Part shown: piece after piece, positions 1-7,452 of the stretch
Numbering within the stretch: position 1 is the stretch's first letter
Layout: every line of letters starts with the position of its first letter
Origin: a virus
IMG/VR virus record: IMGVR_UViG_3300003322_000037
Span: 1-22,668 of that record
Direction: 5' to 3' (one strand)
DNA length: 22,668 nucleotides
The notes under the pieces: generated by a model
Databases searched by the model: none
The model's input: only the letters and a program-made list of their open reading frames with translations
Told to the model about the DNA's origin: nothing
Program-made: the position numbers and the translations under genes

Positions 1-223
1 AGATTCCTCGCGTTTTCCTCCTCGCGGCAGGGAGGACATGCCCTGCGATGCGATCGCTCAGCCATGAGGCTGGCAGGCACCCGCGCGACCCATCGCCAAG
101 GGGGTAGGGGGATGTAAAAGTTACCGATCCACGGGCCGGAAACCGCATGTGGGCCCATTCGCGCAAAACGCCGCGTAGGTATGAAACCTCACGCTGGTTT
201 GATTCATTCAGAGGTTTTCAATC
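1..223 (+). other. Non-coding leader upstream of terS with a G-tract, possible cos region
   Basis: I see no convincing gene here. All three forward frames entering from the left edge close early (stops near 63, 107 and 115) and their short translations match nothing I recognise. At 100-115 lies a run of the form GGGGGTAGGGGGATG, followed by TAAAAGTT and then a GC-rich stretch containing two GGGCC-type blocks (about 133-156). From memory, G-tracts of this form followed by a short A-rich piece are common just upstream of terS in HK97-like phages, often next to an HNH gene, where the cohesive-end site lies. That link is inference, and the cut site cannot be placed. A GAGG at 211-214 is the likely ribosome site for terS. 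Confidence 0.35.
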
Positions 224-676
224 ATGCCCCGTGGTGGTGCACGACCAGGCGCCGGCCGCAAGCGTGATCCGAACAGCGCGAACGCGAAGAGGATCGCGGC
301 GCGCGCCGCGCGACAGGCGCAGGAGCTGGCGCGCCAGCTGACGACCGACGGGGTGAAGAATCCCGACGCGCCGGCGAGCTGGCCGTTCGGGACGAAGCCG
401 CCAGGTGCGCCCGAGCCGGTCGCAGAAATTGCCAAGCCTGCCGAAGGCGAGTCCGAGCTTAAGCCCGGTCCGGCCGACGAGCTGCCGGTCGCCGCGATGC
501 TGCGTGTGATGCGCGAGTCGACCGATCCACGCCTCGTGCTGATGGCGGCCACCGCTGCGGCGCCGTATCTGCACCCGAAGAAGGCGCCGATCAGCGCCAA
601 GGCCGAGGGCGGCGCCGAGAAGAAGCCGTCGCGCTTCGCGCCGCCGGCGCCGCCGCGGCTGGTGAGCTCGCGCTGA
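224..676 (+). CDS. terS: Terminase small subunit
   Basis: This 150-residue protein is the likely DNA-recognition subunit of the packaging motor, which binds phage DNA near the cos or pac site and recruits TerL. It opens with MPRGGARPGAGRK, the Gly/Arg/Pro-rich start seen in many phage small terminases. A basic, Ala/Arg-rich helical stretch follows (residues 20-40), then a low-complexity Pro/Glu linker (48-84). The conserved block is at 85-120 and ends in AAAPYLHPKK, which resembles the 'MLxVMxD...AAPYxHPK' core of this family. The tail is Pro-rich and basic. It sits 14 bases ahead of terL, the normal order. The start is preceded by GAGG with about 9 bases of spacing. Family assignment rests on the two motifs and on position. 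Confidence 0.82.
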   Translation: MPRGGARPGAGRKRDPNSANAKRIAARAARQAQELARQLTTDGVKNPDAPASWPFGTKPPGAPEPVAEIAKPAEGESELKPGPADELPVAAMLRVMRESTDPRLVLMAATAAAPYLHPKKAPISAKAEGGAEKKPSRFAPPAPPRLVSSR

Positions 677-690
677 ACTGAAGGTCGGCG

Positions 691-2370
691 ATGCAATGGT
701 CCACAGCGTGCCCTGATTGGGCGGCGCGGCTCCGCGCCGGGCAATCGATCATTCCGCCGCCGCTCTTTCCGGATGAGGCGGCGCGCGCGCTGGAGGTCTT
801 CAAGAGCCTGCGGATCGTGGACGCGCCCGGCTCGCCGACGTTTGGCGAGGCGTGCGCTCAGTGGGTGTTCGACTTGGTCGCGTCGGTGTTCGGCGCCTAT
901 GACCACGAGGGCAAGCTCGGCACGCCGGGCAAGCGCGTGATCACCGAGTGGTTCGTCTGCTTGCCGAAGAAGAACTCGAAGTCGACGATCGCGGCCGGCA
1001 TCATGATGACGGCGCTGATCCTGAATTGGCGCATGTCGGCTGAGTTCGCGATCCTGGCCCCGACGGTCGAGATCGCGAACAACAGCTTCGCGCCGGCGCG
1101 GGACATGTGCTCGGAGCGGGCGGACGAGGACCTGAACGCGGATGCGAACGTTCAGCCCTACGTCAAGACGATTACCTGGCGCGCGACGCAGGCGACGCTG
1201 AAGGTCGTTGCGGCGGACAGCAGCACCGTCGGCGGCAAGAAGTCGGTCGGCACTCTGGTCGATGAGCTCTGGCTCTTCGGCAAGCAGCCGAACGCCGAGA
1301 ACATGCTGCGCGAAGCGACCGGCGGCCTGGCATCTCGACCGGAAGGCTTCGTCATCTACCTGACGACGCAGTCGGACGACCCGCCGACCGGCGTCTTCAA
1401 GCAGAAGCTGCAGTACGCGCGCGACGTGCGCGACGGCGTCATCGTGGATCCGGCCTTCGTGCCGGTGATCTACGAGTTCCCGCCGGAGATGATCGCCAGG
1501 GGCGAAAGCCGCGACCCGATGAACTTCGGGATGGTGAACCCCAACTTGGGGTATTCGGTCGACCTGGATTTCCTGGTCCGCGAGATGCAGAAGGCCGAGA
1601 CGGCGGGCGAAGAGTCTGTCCGCGGCTTCCTTGCCAAGCATCTGAACGTCGAGATCGGCCTCGCGCTCCGCAGTGACCGGTGGGCTGGAGCGGACTTCTG
1701 GGAAGCCGCAGGCCGCGCCTCCCTCACGCTCGAAGAGCTGCTCAGGCGGTGCGAGGTCGTCGACATCGGCATCGACGGCGGCGGCCTGGACGACTTGCTA
1801 GGCCTTGCGGTCATTGGCCGCGAGCGCGAAACGGGGAAATGGCTCGCCTGGTTCAAGGCATGGGCGCATCCCTCGGTGCTTGAGCGGCGGAAATCGGAAG
1901 CCGCGCGGATCGAAGAGTTCGCGAGGTCCGGGCAGCTGTCGATGGTGCATCGCATTGGCGACGACGTCGCAGAGGTGGCCGCCATCGTGCAGCAGGTCCG
2001 CGACGCCGGGCTGCTGGACAAGGTCGGCGTCGACGTGGCCGGAATCAGCGCCATCGTCGAGGCGCTCGAGGCGATCGGCCTGGAGAACGGCGCCGAAATC
2101 GTTGGCGTCTCGCAGGGCTGGCGGCTTTCGGGCGCGATCAAGACGACCGAGCGGCGCCTCGCTGGCGGCGACCTGTTGCATGGCGGGACTGCGCTGATGG
2201 CCTGGTGCGTCGGCAACGCGAAGGTAGAGCCCCGGGCGAACGGGATTCTCATCACGAAACAGGCGAGCGGGACGGCCAAGATCGACCCGCTCATGGCGCT
2301 CTTCAACGCGGTGACGCTGCTCTCCCTCAACCCGGAGTCGGCGGCGTCGCAAGCATGCGTGGTCCTATGA
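691..2370 (+). CDS. terL: Terminase large subunit (Terminase_1 family)
   Basis: The 559-residue packaging motor pumps DNA through the portal using ATP and cuts the concatemer with its C-terminal nuclease. The ATPase domain shows a variant Walker A, LPKKNSKST (91-99), and a Walker B, TLVDELW (188-194, D191/E192). A coupling-type motif, YLTTQSD, is at 223-229. The nuclease domain has three acidic clusters: VDIGIDGGGLDD (357-368), KVGVDVAG (444-451) and KIDPLMALFNA (530-540). The last is a signature of this family, and the length is typical of HK97-like large terminases. A GAAGG lies 7-8 bases before the ATG. The stop codon overlaps the portal start (ATGA), suggesting translational coupling. No catalytic motif appears to be missing. 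Confidence 0.95.
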   Translation: MQWSTACPDWAARLRAGQSIIPPPLFPDEAARALEVFKSLRIVDAPGSPTFGEACAQWVFDLVASVFGAYDHEGKLGTPGKRVITEWFVCLPKKNSKSTIAAGIMMTALILNWRMSAEFAILAPTVEIANNSFAPARDMCSERADEDLNADANVQPYVKTITWRATQATLKVVAADSSTVGGKKSVGTLVDELWLFGKQPNAENMLREATGGLASRPEGFVIYLTTQSDDPPTGVFKQKLQYARDVRDGVIVDPAFVPVIYEFPPEMIARGESRDPMNFGMVNPNLGYSVDLDFLVREMQKAETAGEESVRGFLAKHLNVEIGLALRSDRWAGADFWEAAGRASLTLEELLRRCEVVDIGIDGGGLDDLLGLAVIGRERETGKWLAWFKAWAHPSVLERRKSEAARIEEFARSGQLSMVHRIGDDVAEVAAIVQQVRDAGLLDKVGVDVAGISAIVEALEAIGLENGAEIVGVSQGWRLSGAIKTTERRLAGGDLLHGGTALMAWCVGNAKVEPRANGILITKQASGTAKIDPLMALFNAVTLLSLNPESAASQACVVL

Positions 2371-3653
2371 ACCTTCGAGAAAGCGTCGGCCGAGCTCTGT
2401 CGGCGCTGGGCTCGAGCCTCGTCCGCAATTCCGGCGGCGTGGTCCCCAGCAGCGACCCGCGCGTCTTGGAACTGTTCGGCGCCATGCCGGCCGCCGCTGG
2501 CGTGCACGTTTCTGCTGAGACAGCGCGTCGCGTGGCCGCCGTCAGCGCCTGCGTCGAGCGGATCGCAGGAGGCATCTCGACGCTGCCGTGCAACGTCTAC
2601 GAGCGAAAGTGGGATGCCGACCGCCGGCGCTATGTGCGTCGCGAGGTCGAGGACGCGCCCATGTGGTGGCTCCTGAACGAGCAGCCGACCGCGGCTTGGA
2701 CGGGCGCGGCGCATTGGAACCGCCTCATCGAGCACAAGCTTCTGCGCGGCGACCACTTCACCGAGATCCGCCGCCGGCCGGATGGCAGCGTCTCGGAACT
2801 CGTGCCGCTGCCGTGGACGTCGGTCGTCGTATCGCCGCTGACGCTCGAGGTCGGGTCGCGGCTGATGTACTCCGTGAACGATGGCCTGCGCGTACGCGGC
2901 GTCGACCAGGACGACATGCTGCACTTCCCGGGCTTCGGCTTCGACGGGTGCCGCGGCCGGTCCGTGATCAGCTATGCGGCGCACAACGCGACCGGCAATG
3001 CCCTGGCGATGGACGAATACGCCGGGAAGTTCTTCGCGGGCGGCGCGCATCCATCGATCGTCCTGCAGACGGACAAGGGACTGACCGACCAGGCGATCAA
3101 GCAGCTCCGCACGGAGTTCATCAACCGCTATTCGGGCCTCGCCAATGCCCACGCGAACCCGCTGGTCCTTGCTAACGGCGTGAAGGCGTCGCCGGTGAGT
3201 CTGACGGCTGAAGATGCGCAGCTGCTCGAGGCCCGGAAGTTCCAGGTCATCGACATTGCGCGCGCCTTCGGCGTGCCGCCGCATCTGATCGGCGAGACCT
3301 CGGCGTCGACGAGCTGGGGCAGCGGCTTGGAGTCCCTGGGCCGCGGCTTCGTGCTCTACACGCTCGCCACGCACTTGACGGCGATCGAGCAGGAGCTGAA
3401 CCGCAAGCTATTCCGCAAGGTAACGCGCTACGTCGAATTCGACCGCTCGGCGCTGATGCAGGGCGACTACGCCGCGCAGGCTGCGTACTACCGCGCCGCG
3501 CTCGGCGGCCCTGGCTCCGGCAAGGGCTGGATGTCAGTCAACGACGTCCGCAATGAAAAGAACCTGCCTCCGCTGGACGGCGAGGACGAGATCTTCGACC
3601 CGAACGACATCGATCAGGCCGGTGCGCCGGAACCGAAGGGGGACCAGGAATGA
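2367..3653 (+). CDS. Portal protein (HK97 family)
   Basis: This protein should form the dodecameric ring at the capsid vertex through which DNA enters and to which the neck attaches. The N-terminal part has the family block RRVAAVSACVERIAGGISTL, corresponding to the usual 'VxACVxxIAxxxAxLP'. The middle and C-terminal parts carry further family signatures: GFGFDGCRGRSVI, a DEYAGKFFAGGAHPSIVL stretch, FQVIDIARAFGVPPHLIG, and LTAIEQELNRKLF. At 428 residues it has the usual length. The frame is open well upstream, but those codons overlap terL. I chose the ATG at 2367, which overlaps the terL stop. An in-frame ATG at 2355 would add four residues. Neither start has a strong ribosome site, which fits coupling to terL. 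Confidence 0.93.
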   Translation: MNLRESVGRALSALGSSLVRNSGGVVPSSDPRVLELFGAMPAAAGVHVSAETARRVAAVSACVERIAGGISTLPCNVYERKWDADRRRYVRREVEDAPMWWLLNEQPTAAWTGAAHWNRLIEHKLLRGDHFTEIRRRPDGSVSELVPLPWTSVVVSPLTLEVGSRLMYSVNDGLRVRGVDQDDMLHFPGFGFDGCRGRSVISYAAHNATGNALAMDEYAGKFFAGGAHPSIVLQTDKGLTDQAIKQLRTEFINRYSGLANAHANPLVLANGVKASPVSLTAEDAQLLEARKFQVIDIARAFGVPPHLIGETSASTSWGSGLESLGRGFVLYTLATHLTAIEQELNRKLFRKVTRYVEFDRSALMQGDYAAQAAYYRAALGGPGSGKGWMSVNDVRNEKNLPPLDGEDEIFDPNDIDQAGAPEPKGDQE

Positions 3654-4402
3654 AAAAGCTCATGCAGATGCTGCGCGACAACGCCGCCGGCGAGCGCAAG
3701 CCGCTGAACGTCGTCCGCGCCGAGGGCAGCAACGACGCGACGCTCTACGTCTATGACGTGATCGATGCCTGGTGGGGCGTGAACGCTCAGGACATGGCAA
3801 AGGCGATCGCCGGCCTTGATGCGTCGACCACGCTGCATCTGCGGATCAACTCGCCCGGCGGCGACGTCTTCGAAGCGCGTGCCATCGCCGCGGCGCTGCG
3901 CGGCTTCGGCGGCAAGACGATCGCCCACATCGATGCGCTGGCTGCCTCGGCTGCAACGACGATAGCGCTGGCCTGCCAGGAAGTGGAGATCGCCGATGGA
4001 GGCTTCTTCATGATCCACAACGCGTGGACCTATGCCTACGGCAACAAAGACGACCTCGCCGAGACGATCAGCCTTCTCGAGAAGATCGACGCCGGCATCG
4101 TCGCCGACTACGCCAAGCGCACCGGCAAAACGAACGCCGAGATCGAAGCCTGGATGAACGCGGAGACCTGGTTCACCGCCCAGGAGGCGATCGATGCAGG
4201 CTTCATCGACCGCATGGCGCCCGAGGCCGAGAAGGCGAAGAACGCCACCGCCGACAAGGCATGGAACCTGGCCGCGTTCAACAACGCGCCCAAGGCCCTC
4301 ACCGATCCGGCTCCGAAGCCGGAGCCCGAAGTCGATCCCGCACAACTGGCCGCAGCGCTCGCGAATCGCACGCGCCGCCTGCGCCTCCTCGAACTCGCAT
4401 AG
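3650..4402 (+). CDS. ClpP-like head maturation protease (S14/S49-like)
   Basis: This serine protease of the ClpP fold should remove the delta domain of the capsid protein after prohead assembly. Residues 65-76 (RINSPGGDVFEA) form the oxyanion loop. Ser100 in DALAASAAT is the nucleophile and His123 in MIHNAW the general base. The third triad position falls around ETWFTAQEA (172-180), where family members commonly carry ETWF. The fold ends near residue 190. A charged Ala/Lys/Pro linker and a basic helix follow (230-250), which may act as a scaffold-like tail, but that is inference. At 250 residues it is typical for the separate protease of this head type. The ATG overlaps the portal stop (ATGA) and AGGA lies just before it. 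Confidence 0.92.
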   Translation: MKKLMQMLRDNAAGERKPLNVVRAEGSNDATLYVYDVIDAWWGVNAQDMAKAIAGLDASTTLHLRINSPGGDVFEARAIAAALRGFGGKTIAHIDALAASAATTIALACQEVEIADGGFFMIHNAWTYAYGNKDDLAETISLLEKIDAGIVADYAKRTGKTNAEIEAWMNAETWFTAQEAIDAGFIDRMAPEAEKAKNATADKAWNLAAFNNAPKALTDPAPKPEPEVDPAQLAAALANRTRRLRLLELA

Positions 4403-4425
4403 CGCTCTCGCGCAGCGATCCACCA

Positions 4426-4451
4426 GCCGCCTCCGGGCGGCTTTCTTTTTT
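4426..4451 (+). terminator. Terminator-like hairpin before the capsid gene
   Basis: GCCGCC (4426-4431), loop TCCG, and GGCGGC (4436-4441) form a 6-bp GC stem followed by TTTCTTTTTT. The ribosome site of the capsid gene (AAGGGG, 4456-4461) follows almost at once. It looks like an intrinsic terminator, but its position inside the morphogenesis block means some readthrough, antitermination or RNA-processing role is needed for expression downstream. Confidence 0.7.
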
Positions 4452-4466
4452 CCTGAAGGGGAAACC

Positions 4467-5669
4467 ATGAGCAAGAGCATCCAAGCCCTGCGCGAGAAGA
4501 AGACCGAGATCTCGCGCGCCGCGAACCATCTGCTGGCCGAAAAGGGCGAGCAGGTCTGGACCGCGGAGGACAAGAAGAAGTTCGATGACTGGATGGACGA
4601 AGGCGAGCGCATCCAGTCGCAGATCGACGCCCATCAGAAGCTCCTCGATGCCGAGGCGGCCAAGATCCTGCCGAAGAAGGACGCCGACTTCGACAAGGAT
4701 CAGACGAAGGCGGTCTACGACCTCTTCCTGCGCAAGAGCTTCCGCGACATGTCGCCCGAGGAGGTCAACCTCGTTCGCAACACCATGTCGACCACGACCG
4801 GTTCGCAGGGCGGCTACACCGTTCCGGCGCAGATCTCCAGCGACTTGGTCAACGCCCTGAAGGACTTCGGCGGCATGCGCCGCGCTGCCTCGCGCATCGT
4901 CACGAGCAATGGCCAGTCGATCAGCTTCCCGACCTCGGACGGCACCGCGGAAGTGGGTGAAATCATCGCCCAGAACACGACCGCGACCGCCTCCGACCCG
5001 TCTTTCGGCACGGTGTCGATCGGCGCCTACAAGTGGTCGTCCAAGGTCGTCGCGGTGCCCATCGAACTGCTGCAGGATAGTGTGATCGACGTTGCCGCCT
5101 TCGTGCAGCAGCGTCTGCGCGACCGCATCGGCCGCATCCAGAACACGAAGTTCACCGTCGGCGCGGGCACGACCGAGCCGTTCGGCCTGGTGACGCAGGC
5201 GTCGGTCGGCAAGACGGGCACGACCGGCCAGACCACGACCATCATCTACGACGATCTCGTGGACATGGCTGACTCGGTGGACGTCGCCTATCTCGCCGAA
5301 GGCGACATGAAGTGGATGTTCGGCCAGACCCTGCGCAAGGTGCTGCGCAAGATCAAGGACTCGCAGGGCCGTCCGATCTGGACGCCTGGCTACGAGTCGG
5401 GCATCACGACTGGCACGCCGGACCTGCTGCTGGGCTACCCGATCGTCATCAACAACGACATGCCGACGCCGGCCGCGAACGCCAAGTCGCTGGCCTTCGG
5501 TCAGCTGCAGAAGTACCTGATCCGCGACACCATGGAAGTGACGATGTTCCGCTTCGAGGACTCGGCCTACATGAAGCTCGGTCAGGTCGGCTTCCTGGCC
5601 TGGGCTCGTTCGGATGGCAACCTCATCGACGCCAACGGCGTGAAGCTCTACCAGCATTCCGCCACCTGA
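4467..5669 (+). CDS. Major capsid protein (HK97 fold)
   Basis: This 400-residue protein forms the icosahedral shell. Residues 1 to about 75 are charged and heptad-like, as expected for the coiled-coil delta domain that serves as built-in scaffold. The mature part should begin near TTGSQGGYTVP (110-120), the typical entry to the HK97 fold, so protease cleavage probably falls at about 100-110. Further family features are the substrate-facing strand VVAVPIELLQDS, a TKFTVGAGTTEPFGL stretch, LLGYPIVINNDMP, and a C-terminal MKLGQVGFLAWARSDG. The frame is open upstream to about 4194, but that part overlaps the protease gene. The ATG at 4467 follows AAGGGG with good spacing. Terminator-like hairpins bound the gene on both sides, which could set up a discrete abundant message. 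Confidence 0.95.
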   Translation: MSKSIQALREKKTEISRAANHLLAEKGEQVWTAEDKKKFDDWMDEGERIQSQIDAHQKLLDAEAAKILPKKDADFDKDQTKAVYDLFLRKSFRDMSPEEVNLVRNTMSTTTGSQGGYTVPAQISSDLVNALKDFGGMRRAASRIVTSNGQSISFPTSDGTAEVGEIIAQNTTATASDPSFGTVSIGAYKWSSKVVAVPIELLQDSVIDVAAFVQQRLRDRIGRIQNTKFTVGAGTTEPFGLVTQASVGKTGTTGQTTTIIYDDLVDMADSVDVAYLAEGDMKWMFGQTLRKVLRKIKDSQGRPIWTPGYESGITTGTPDLLLGYPIVINNDMPTPAANAKSLAFGQLQKYLIRDTMEVTMFRFEDSAYMKLGQVGFLAWARSDGNLIDANGVKLYQHSAT

Positions 5670-5687
5670 CGGGTCTTCGGGGGAGCC

Positions 5688-5708
5688 AGCCGGCGCAAGC
5701 CGGCTTTT
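5688..5708 (+). terminator. Terminator-like hairpin 1 after the capsid gene
   Basis: AGCCGGC (5688-5694), loop GCAA (a stable GNRA tetraloop), and GCCGGCT (5699-5705) make a perfect 7-bp stem with a short T-run through 5708. It begins 19 bases after the capsid stop codon. Confidence 0.65.
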
Positions 5709-5739
5709 GCCGCGCGGCGGGAGTCGCGCGGCTCGTTTT
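5709..5739 (+). terminator. Terminator-like hairpin 2 after the capsid gene
   Basis: GCCGCGCG (5709-5716), an 8-base loop, and CGCGCGGC (5725-5732) form a perfect 8-bp stem followed by TCGTTTT. It directly abuts the preceding hairpin, so the two stand in tandem, and a GGAG at 5749-5752 follows for the next gene. Confidence 0.6.
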
Positions 5740-5758
5740 CACCAACCTGGAGTGATCC

Positions 5759-5992
5759 ATGGCAGCTACCGCCAAGACCAAGAAGGCGGACGCCGCGACC
5801 GTGCGCGCGCGCGTCCTGACCGACTTCGACACCTATGCCATCAAGGCCGGCCAGATCTTCGAAGGCGAGAAGTCCGTCGTCGACGAGCTTTCCGCGCTGG
5901 GCGCGGTCGACACCCACGACGACGCCGTCGCCTACGCCGAGAGCGAAGGCGCACAGGTCGTCACCCAGCCGACCGAAGCCGCGGCCGAGTGA
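5759..5992 (+). CDS. Small conserved post-capsid protein, function unknown
   Basis: This 77-residue protein sits directly after the major capsid gene, a place where many HK97-like phages carry a short protein of this type. The N-terminus is Ala/Lys-rich (residues 1-13) and the C-terminus Ala/Glu-rich (60-77). Between them is a small predicted beta-rich core: RARVLTDFDTYAIKAGQIFEG, then VVDELSALGAVDTHDDAVAYA. The core resembles the 'vkvLxdfxxggkxYkxGdxvel...Lv..GaV' pattern of post-capsid proteins. A capsid-associated or head-completion role is possible from position alone, and no catalytic motif is visible. GGAG at 5749-5752 lies 6 bases before the ATG. Its stop is 2 bases from the next start codon. 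Confidence 0.75.
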   Translation: MAATAKTKKADAATVRARVLTDFDTYAIKAGQIFEGEKSVVDELSALGAVDTHDDAVAYAESEGAQVVTQPTEAAAE

Positions 5993-5994
5993 TC

Positions 5995-6660
5995 ATGGAA
6001 CTGCGCTACACCCTCGTCACGCCGCCGGCCGCCGAGCCGTTGACGGCCGAGGACGTGCGCACGTACCTGCGGGTCGACGACGACGACACGAGCCAGGACA
6101 CGGTGATTTCGCTGTTGATCACCGAGGCCCGGCGCTACGCCGAGACCTACACGGGCCGCTCGCTCATGCCGCAGACGTGGCAGGCGGTGGCCGACCAATT
6201 CCCGGGCTGCTGGCTTCCGCCGGCGCCGTTCAGCGCCTACGCATACGGCTCGCGCGCCGGCCTGCTTGAGCACCACTCGGACGAGGCAGTGATCCAGCTC
6301 GCGCGCGGCCCGGTGACGTCCATCACGTCCATCACCTACGTCGACACGAACGGCGCGACTCAGACGATGGACCCGGCGACCTACATCCTCGACACGTCCG
6401 ACCTTGTGCAGCGCGTCGCGCCGGCCTACGGCATGTCGTGGCCGTCGACGCGCCGCCAGCTGGCCGCCGTGAAGATCCAGTTCGCTGCCGGCTACGCGGA
6501 CGCCGCTTCCGTGCCGGCCACGATCAGGAATTGGATGCTGGTGCGCATCGCCACGGCATTCGAACACCGTGAAGCCGAGGAGATCGTCGCGAAGGGCAAG
6601 CTCCAGGCACTCGCCTATGTCGACGGCCTGCTCGACTCCGAAAAGGCGTCCTGGCTGTGA
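5995..6660 (+). CDS. Head-tail connector protein (phiE125 gp8 / gp6-like)
   Basis: This 221-residue protein should form the adaptor ring docking under the portal. The N-terminal helix region PLTAEDVRTYLRVDDDDTSQ and the following LLITEARRYAETYTGRSLMPQTW are typical of the gp6-like connector family, and the length matches the phiE125 gp8 subgroup. A middle beta-rich segment with GPVTSITSITYVDTNG and a YILDTSD stretch follows. The C-terminal helices contain VKIQFAAGYAD...VPATIRNWMLVRIATAFEHRE, also usual for that subgroup. I chose the ATG at 5995. A GTG two codons upstream (5989) is also in frame. The stop overlaps the next gene (GTGA). Confidence 0.88.
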   Translation: MELRYTLVTPPAAEPLTAEDVRTYLRVDDDDTSQDTVISLLITEARRYAETYTGRSLMPQTWQAVADQFPGCWLPPAPFSAYAYGSRAGLLEHHSDEAVIQLARGPVTSITSITYVDTNGATQTMDPATYILDTSDLVQRVAPAYGMSWPSTRRQLAAVKIQFAAGYADAASVPATIRNWMLVRIATAFEHREAEEIVAKGKLQALAYVDGLLDSEKASWL

Positions 6661-6986
6661 CGATCGGAAAGCGCATTCGCCGCGTCTCGATAGAGGCCAA
6701 GAGCACCACGAAGGACTCGTCCGGGCAGGCGATCGACGGCTGGACCGTCGTCCGCGAGACCTGGGCATCGATCGACACCCTGACGGGTGGCGAAGCGCTC
6801 CGCGCGCAAGCGATCGTCTCGTCGGCATCGGCCGAGATCGAGATGCGTTACCGGCCCGGCATCACCGCGGCCATGCGCGTGCGCTACGGCGACCAGGTCT
6901 TCGACATCGGCGCCGTGATCGACGTCGACATGCGCCACGAGATGCTGCGGTTGATCTGCACGACCGGCCTGAACCAGGGGGGCTGA
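6657..6986 (+). CDS. Head closure / head-tail joining protein (SPP1 gp16-like)
   Basis: This 109-residue protein fits the Phage_H_T_join family, which forms the stopper ring that closes the filled head and joins it to the tail. It has the family's short beta-barrel pattern: an N-terminal basic strand KRIRRVSIEAK, then WTVVRETWASIDTLTGGEALRAQ, EIEMRYRPGITAAMRVRYGD and FDIGAVIDVD..HEMLRLICTTG. The start is a GTG at 6657 overlapping the connector stop (GTGA). No ATG occurs before the middle of the domain, so GTG is needed. AAGG about 10 bases upstream is a plausible ribosome site. The next gene starts one base after its stop. Confidence 0.88.
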   Translation: MTIGKRIRRVSIEAKSTTKDSSGQAIDGWTVVRETWASIDTLTGGEALRAQAIVSSASAEIEMRYRPGITAAMRVRYGDQVFDIGAVIDVDMRHEMLRLICTTGLNQGG

Positions 6987-6987
6987 C

Positions 6988-7374
6988 ATGGCGACCCTGA
7001 TCCAGGCCGTCGAGACACTGCTCGATCCGATCGCCGCCGGGGGCGCGTGGTATGGGATCAATCCGAATGAGCCGCTGGCGACCGATTCGGTGGGGCGCCC
7101 GAAGCCATACATCACCTTCCAGCGGGTCGTGAACGCCGACAACGTCTCTCTGGGCGGTCCGTCTGCCATGCAGAGCACTCGGTTGCAGGTCGACTATTTC
7201 GCGCCGCGCATCGCGGATGCGGTGGCGCTGTCTAAGGCCGGCGACAACGCACTGCTGGCGGGGTTCGTCGCGCCCTACGCGTGCATCCCACTGACGTCGC
7301 AAGACCTCTACGAAGAGCCGGTCCGGCTGTGGCGGGTTTCTCGCGACTACAGCATCTGGTTCATCGAGACCTGA
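6988..7374 (+). CDS. Tail completion / terminator protein (DUF3168 family)
   Basis: This 128-residue protein looks like the DUF3168 family, which caps the tail tube at the head-proximal end and helps join the tail to the neck. Visible family features are the N-terminal helix LIQAVETLLDPIAAGGAWYG, the strand PYITFQRV, and the core block RLQVDYFAPRIADAVALSKA followed by a helix. A C-terminal strand, YSIWFIET, closes the domain. In most related genomes the next gene is the tail tube or a gp10-like protein. Here a strong hairpin and a 3.7-kb adhesin cassette intervene. The ATG lies immediately downstream of the closure gene, and the GGGGGG of that gene's last codons may serve as its ribosome site. 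Confidence 0.85.
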   Translation: MATLIQAVETLLDPIAAGGAWYGINPNEPLATDSVGRPKPYITFQRVVNADNVSLGGPSAMQSTRLQVDYFAPRIADAVALSKAGDNALLAGFVAPYACIPLTSQDLYEEPVRLWRVSRDYSIWFIET

Positions 7375-7405
7375 CCCTTTCATCACCGGTGCCCATGTGC
7401 ACCCC

Positions 7406-7442
7406 GCCCGCGCGCAAGCAGTTGCCGCGGGCTTTCTTTTTT
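7406..7442 (+). terminator. Strong terminator-like hairpin at the left edge of the adhesin cassette
   Basis: GCCCGCG (7406-7412) pairs with CGCGGGC (7426-7432). Inside it GCAA (7414-7417) pairs with TTGC (7422-7425), leaving one bulged C at 7413. The stem is followed by TTTCTTTTTT and then directly by GGAG, the ribosome site of the fiber gene. Sequence and layout closely resemble the hairpin at 11153-11190. Confidence 0.75.
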
Positions 7443-7452
7443 GGAGAACCCC

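Noticed and set aside
147-341. Small open frame in the leader overlapping terS
   Set aside because: It has no ribosome site, its protein is low-complexity and Arg-rich, and it overlaps the start of terS in another frame.
1470-3374. Long open frame of 634 codons on the minus strand opposite terL and the portal gene
   Set aside because: It is a shadow frame caused by high GC and strong codon bias. The protein is Arg/Ala/His-rich, matches nothing, and lies opposite two well-supported genes.
4299-5657. Minus-strand open frame of 452 codons opposite the capsid gene
   Set aside because: The composition is Arg/Leu/Val/Asp-rich as in antisense shadows, there is no family motif, and it lies antisense to a certain capsid gene.
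7441-7452. TTG start for the first tail fiber gene
   Set aside because: It lies in the T-run and before GGAG. The ATG at 7453 has correct ribosome-site spacing.
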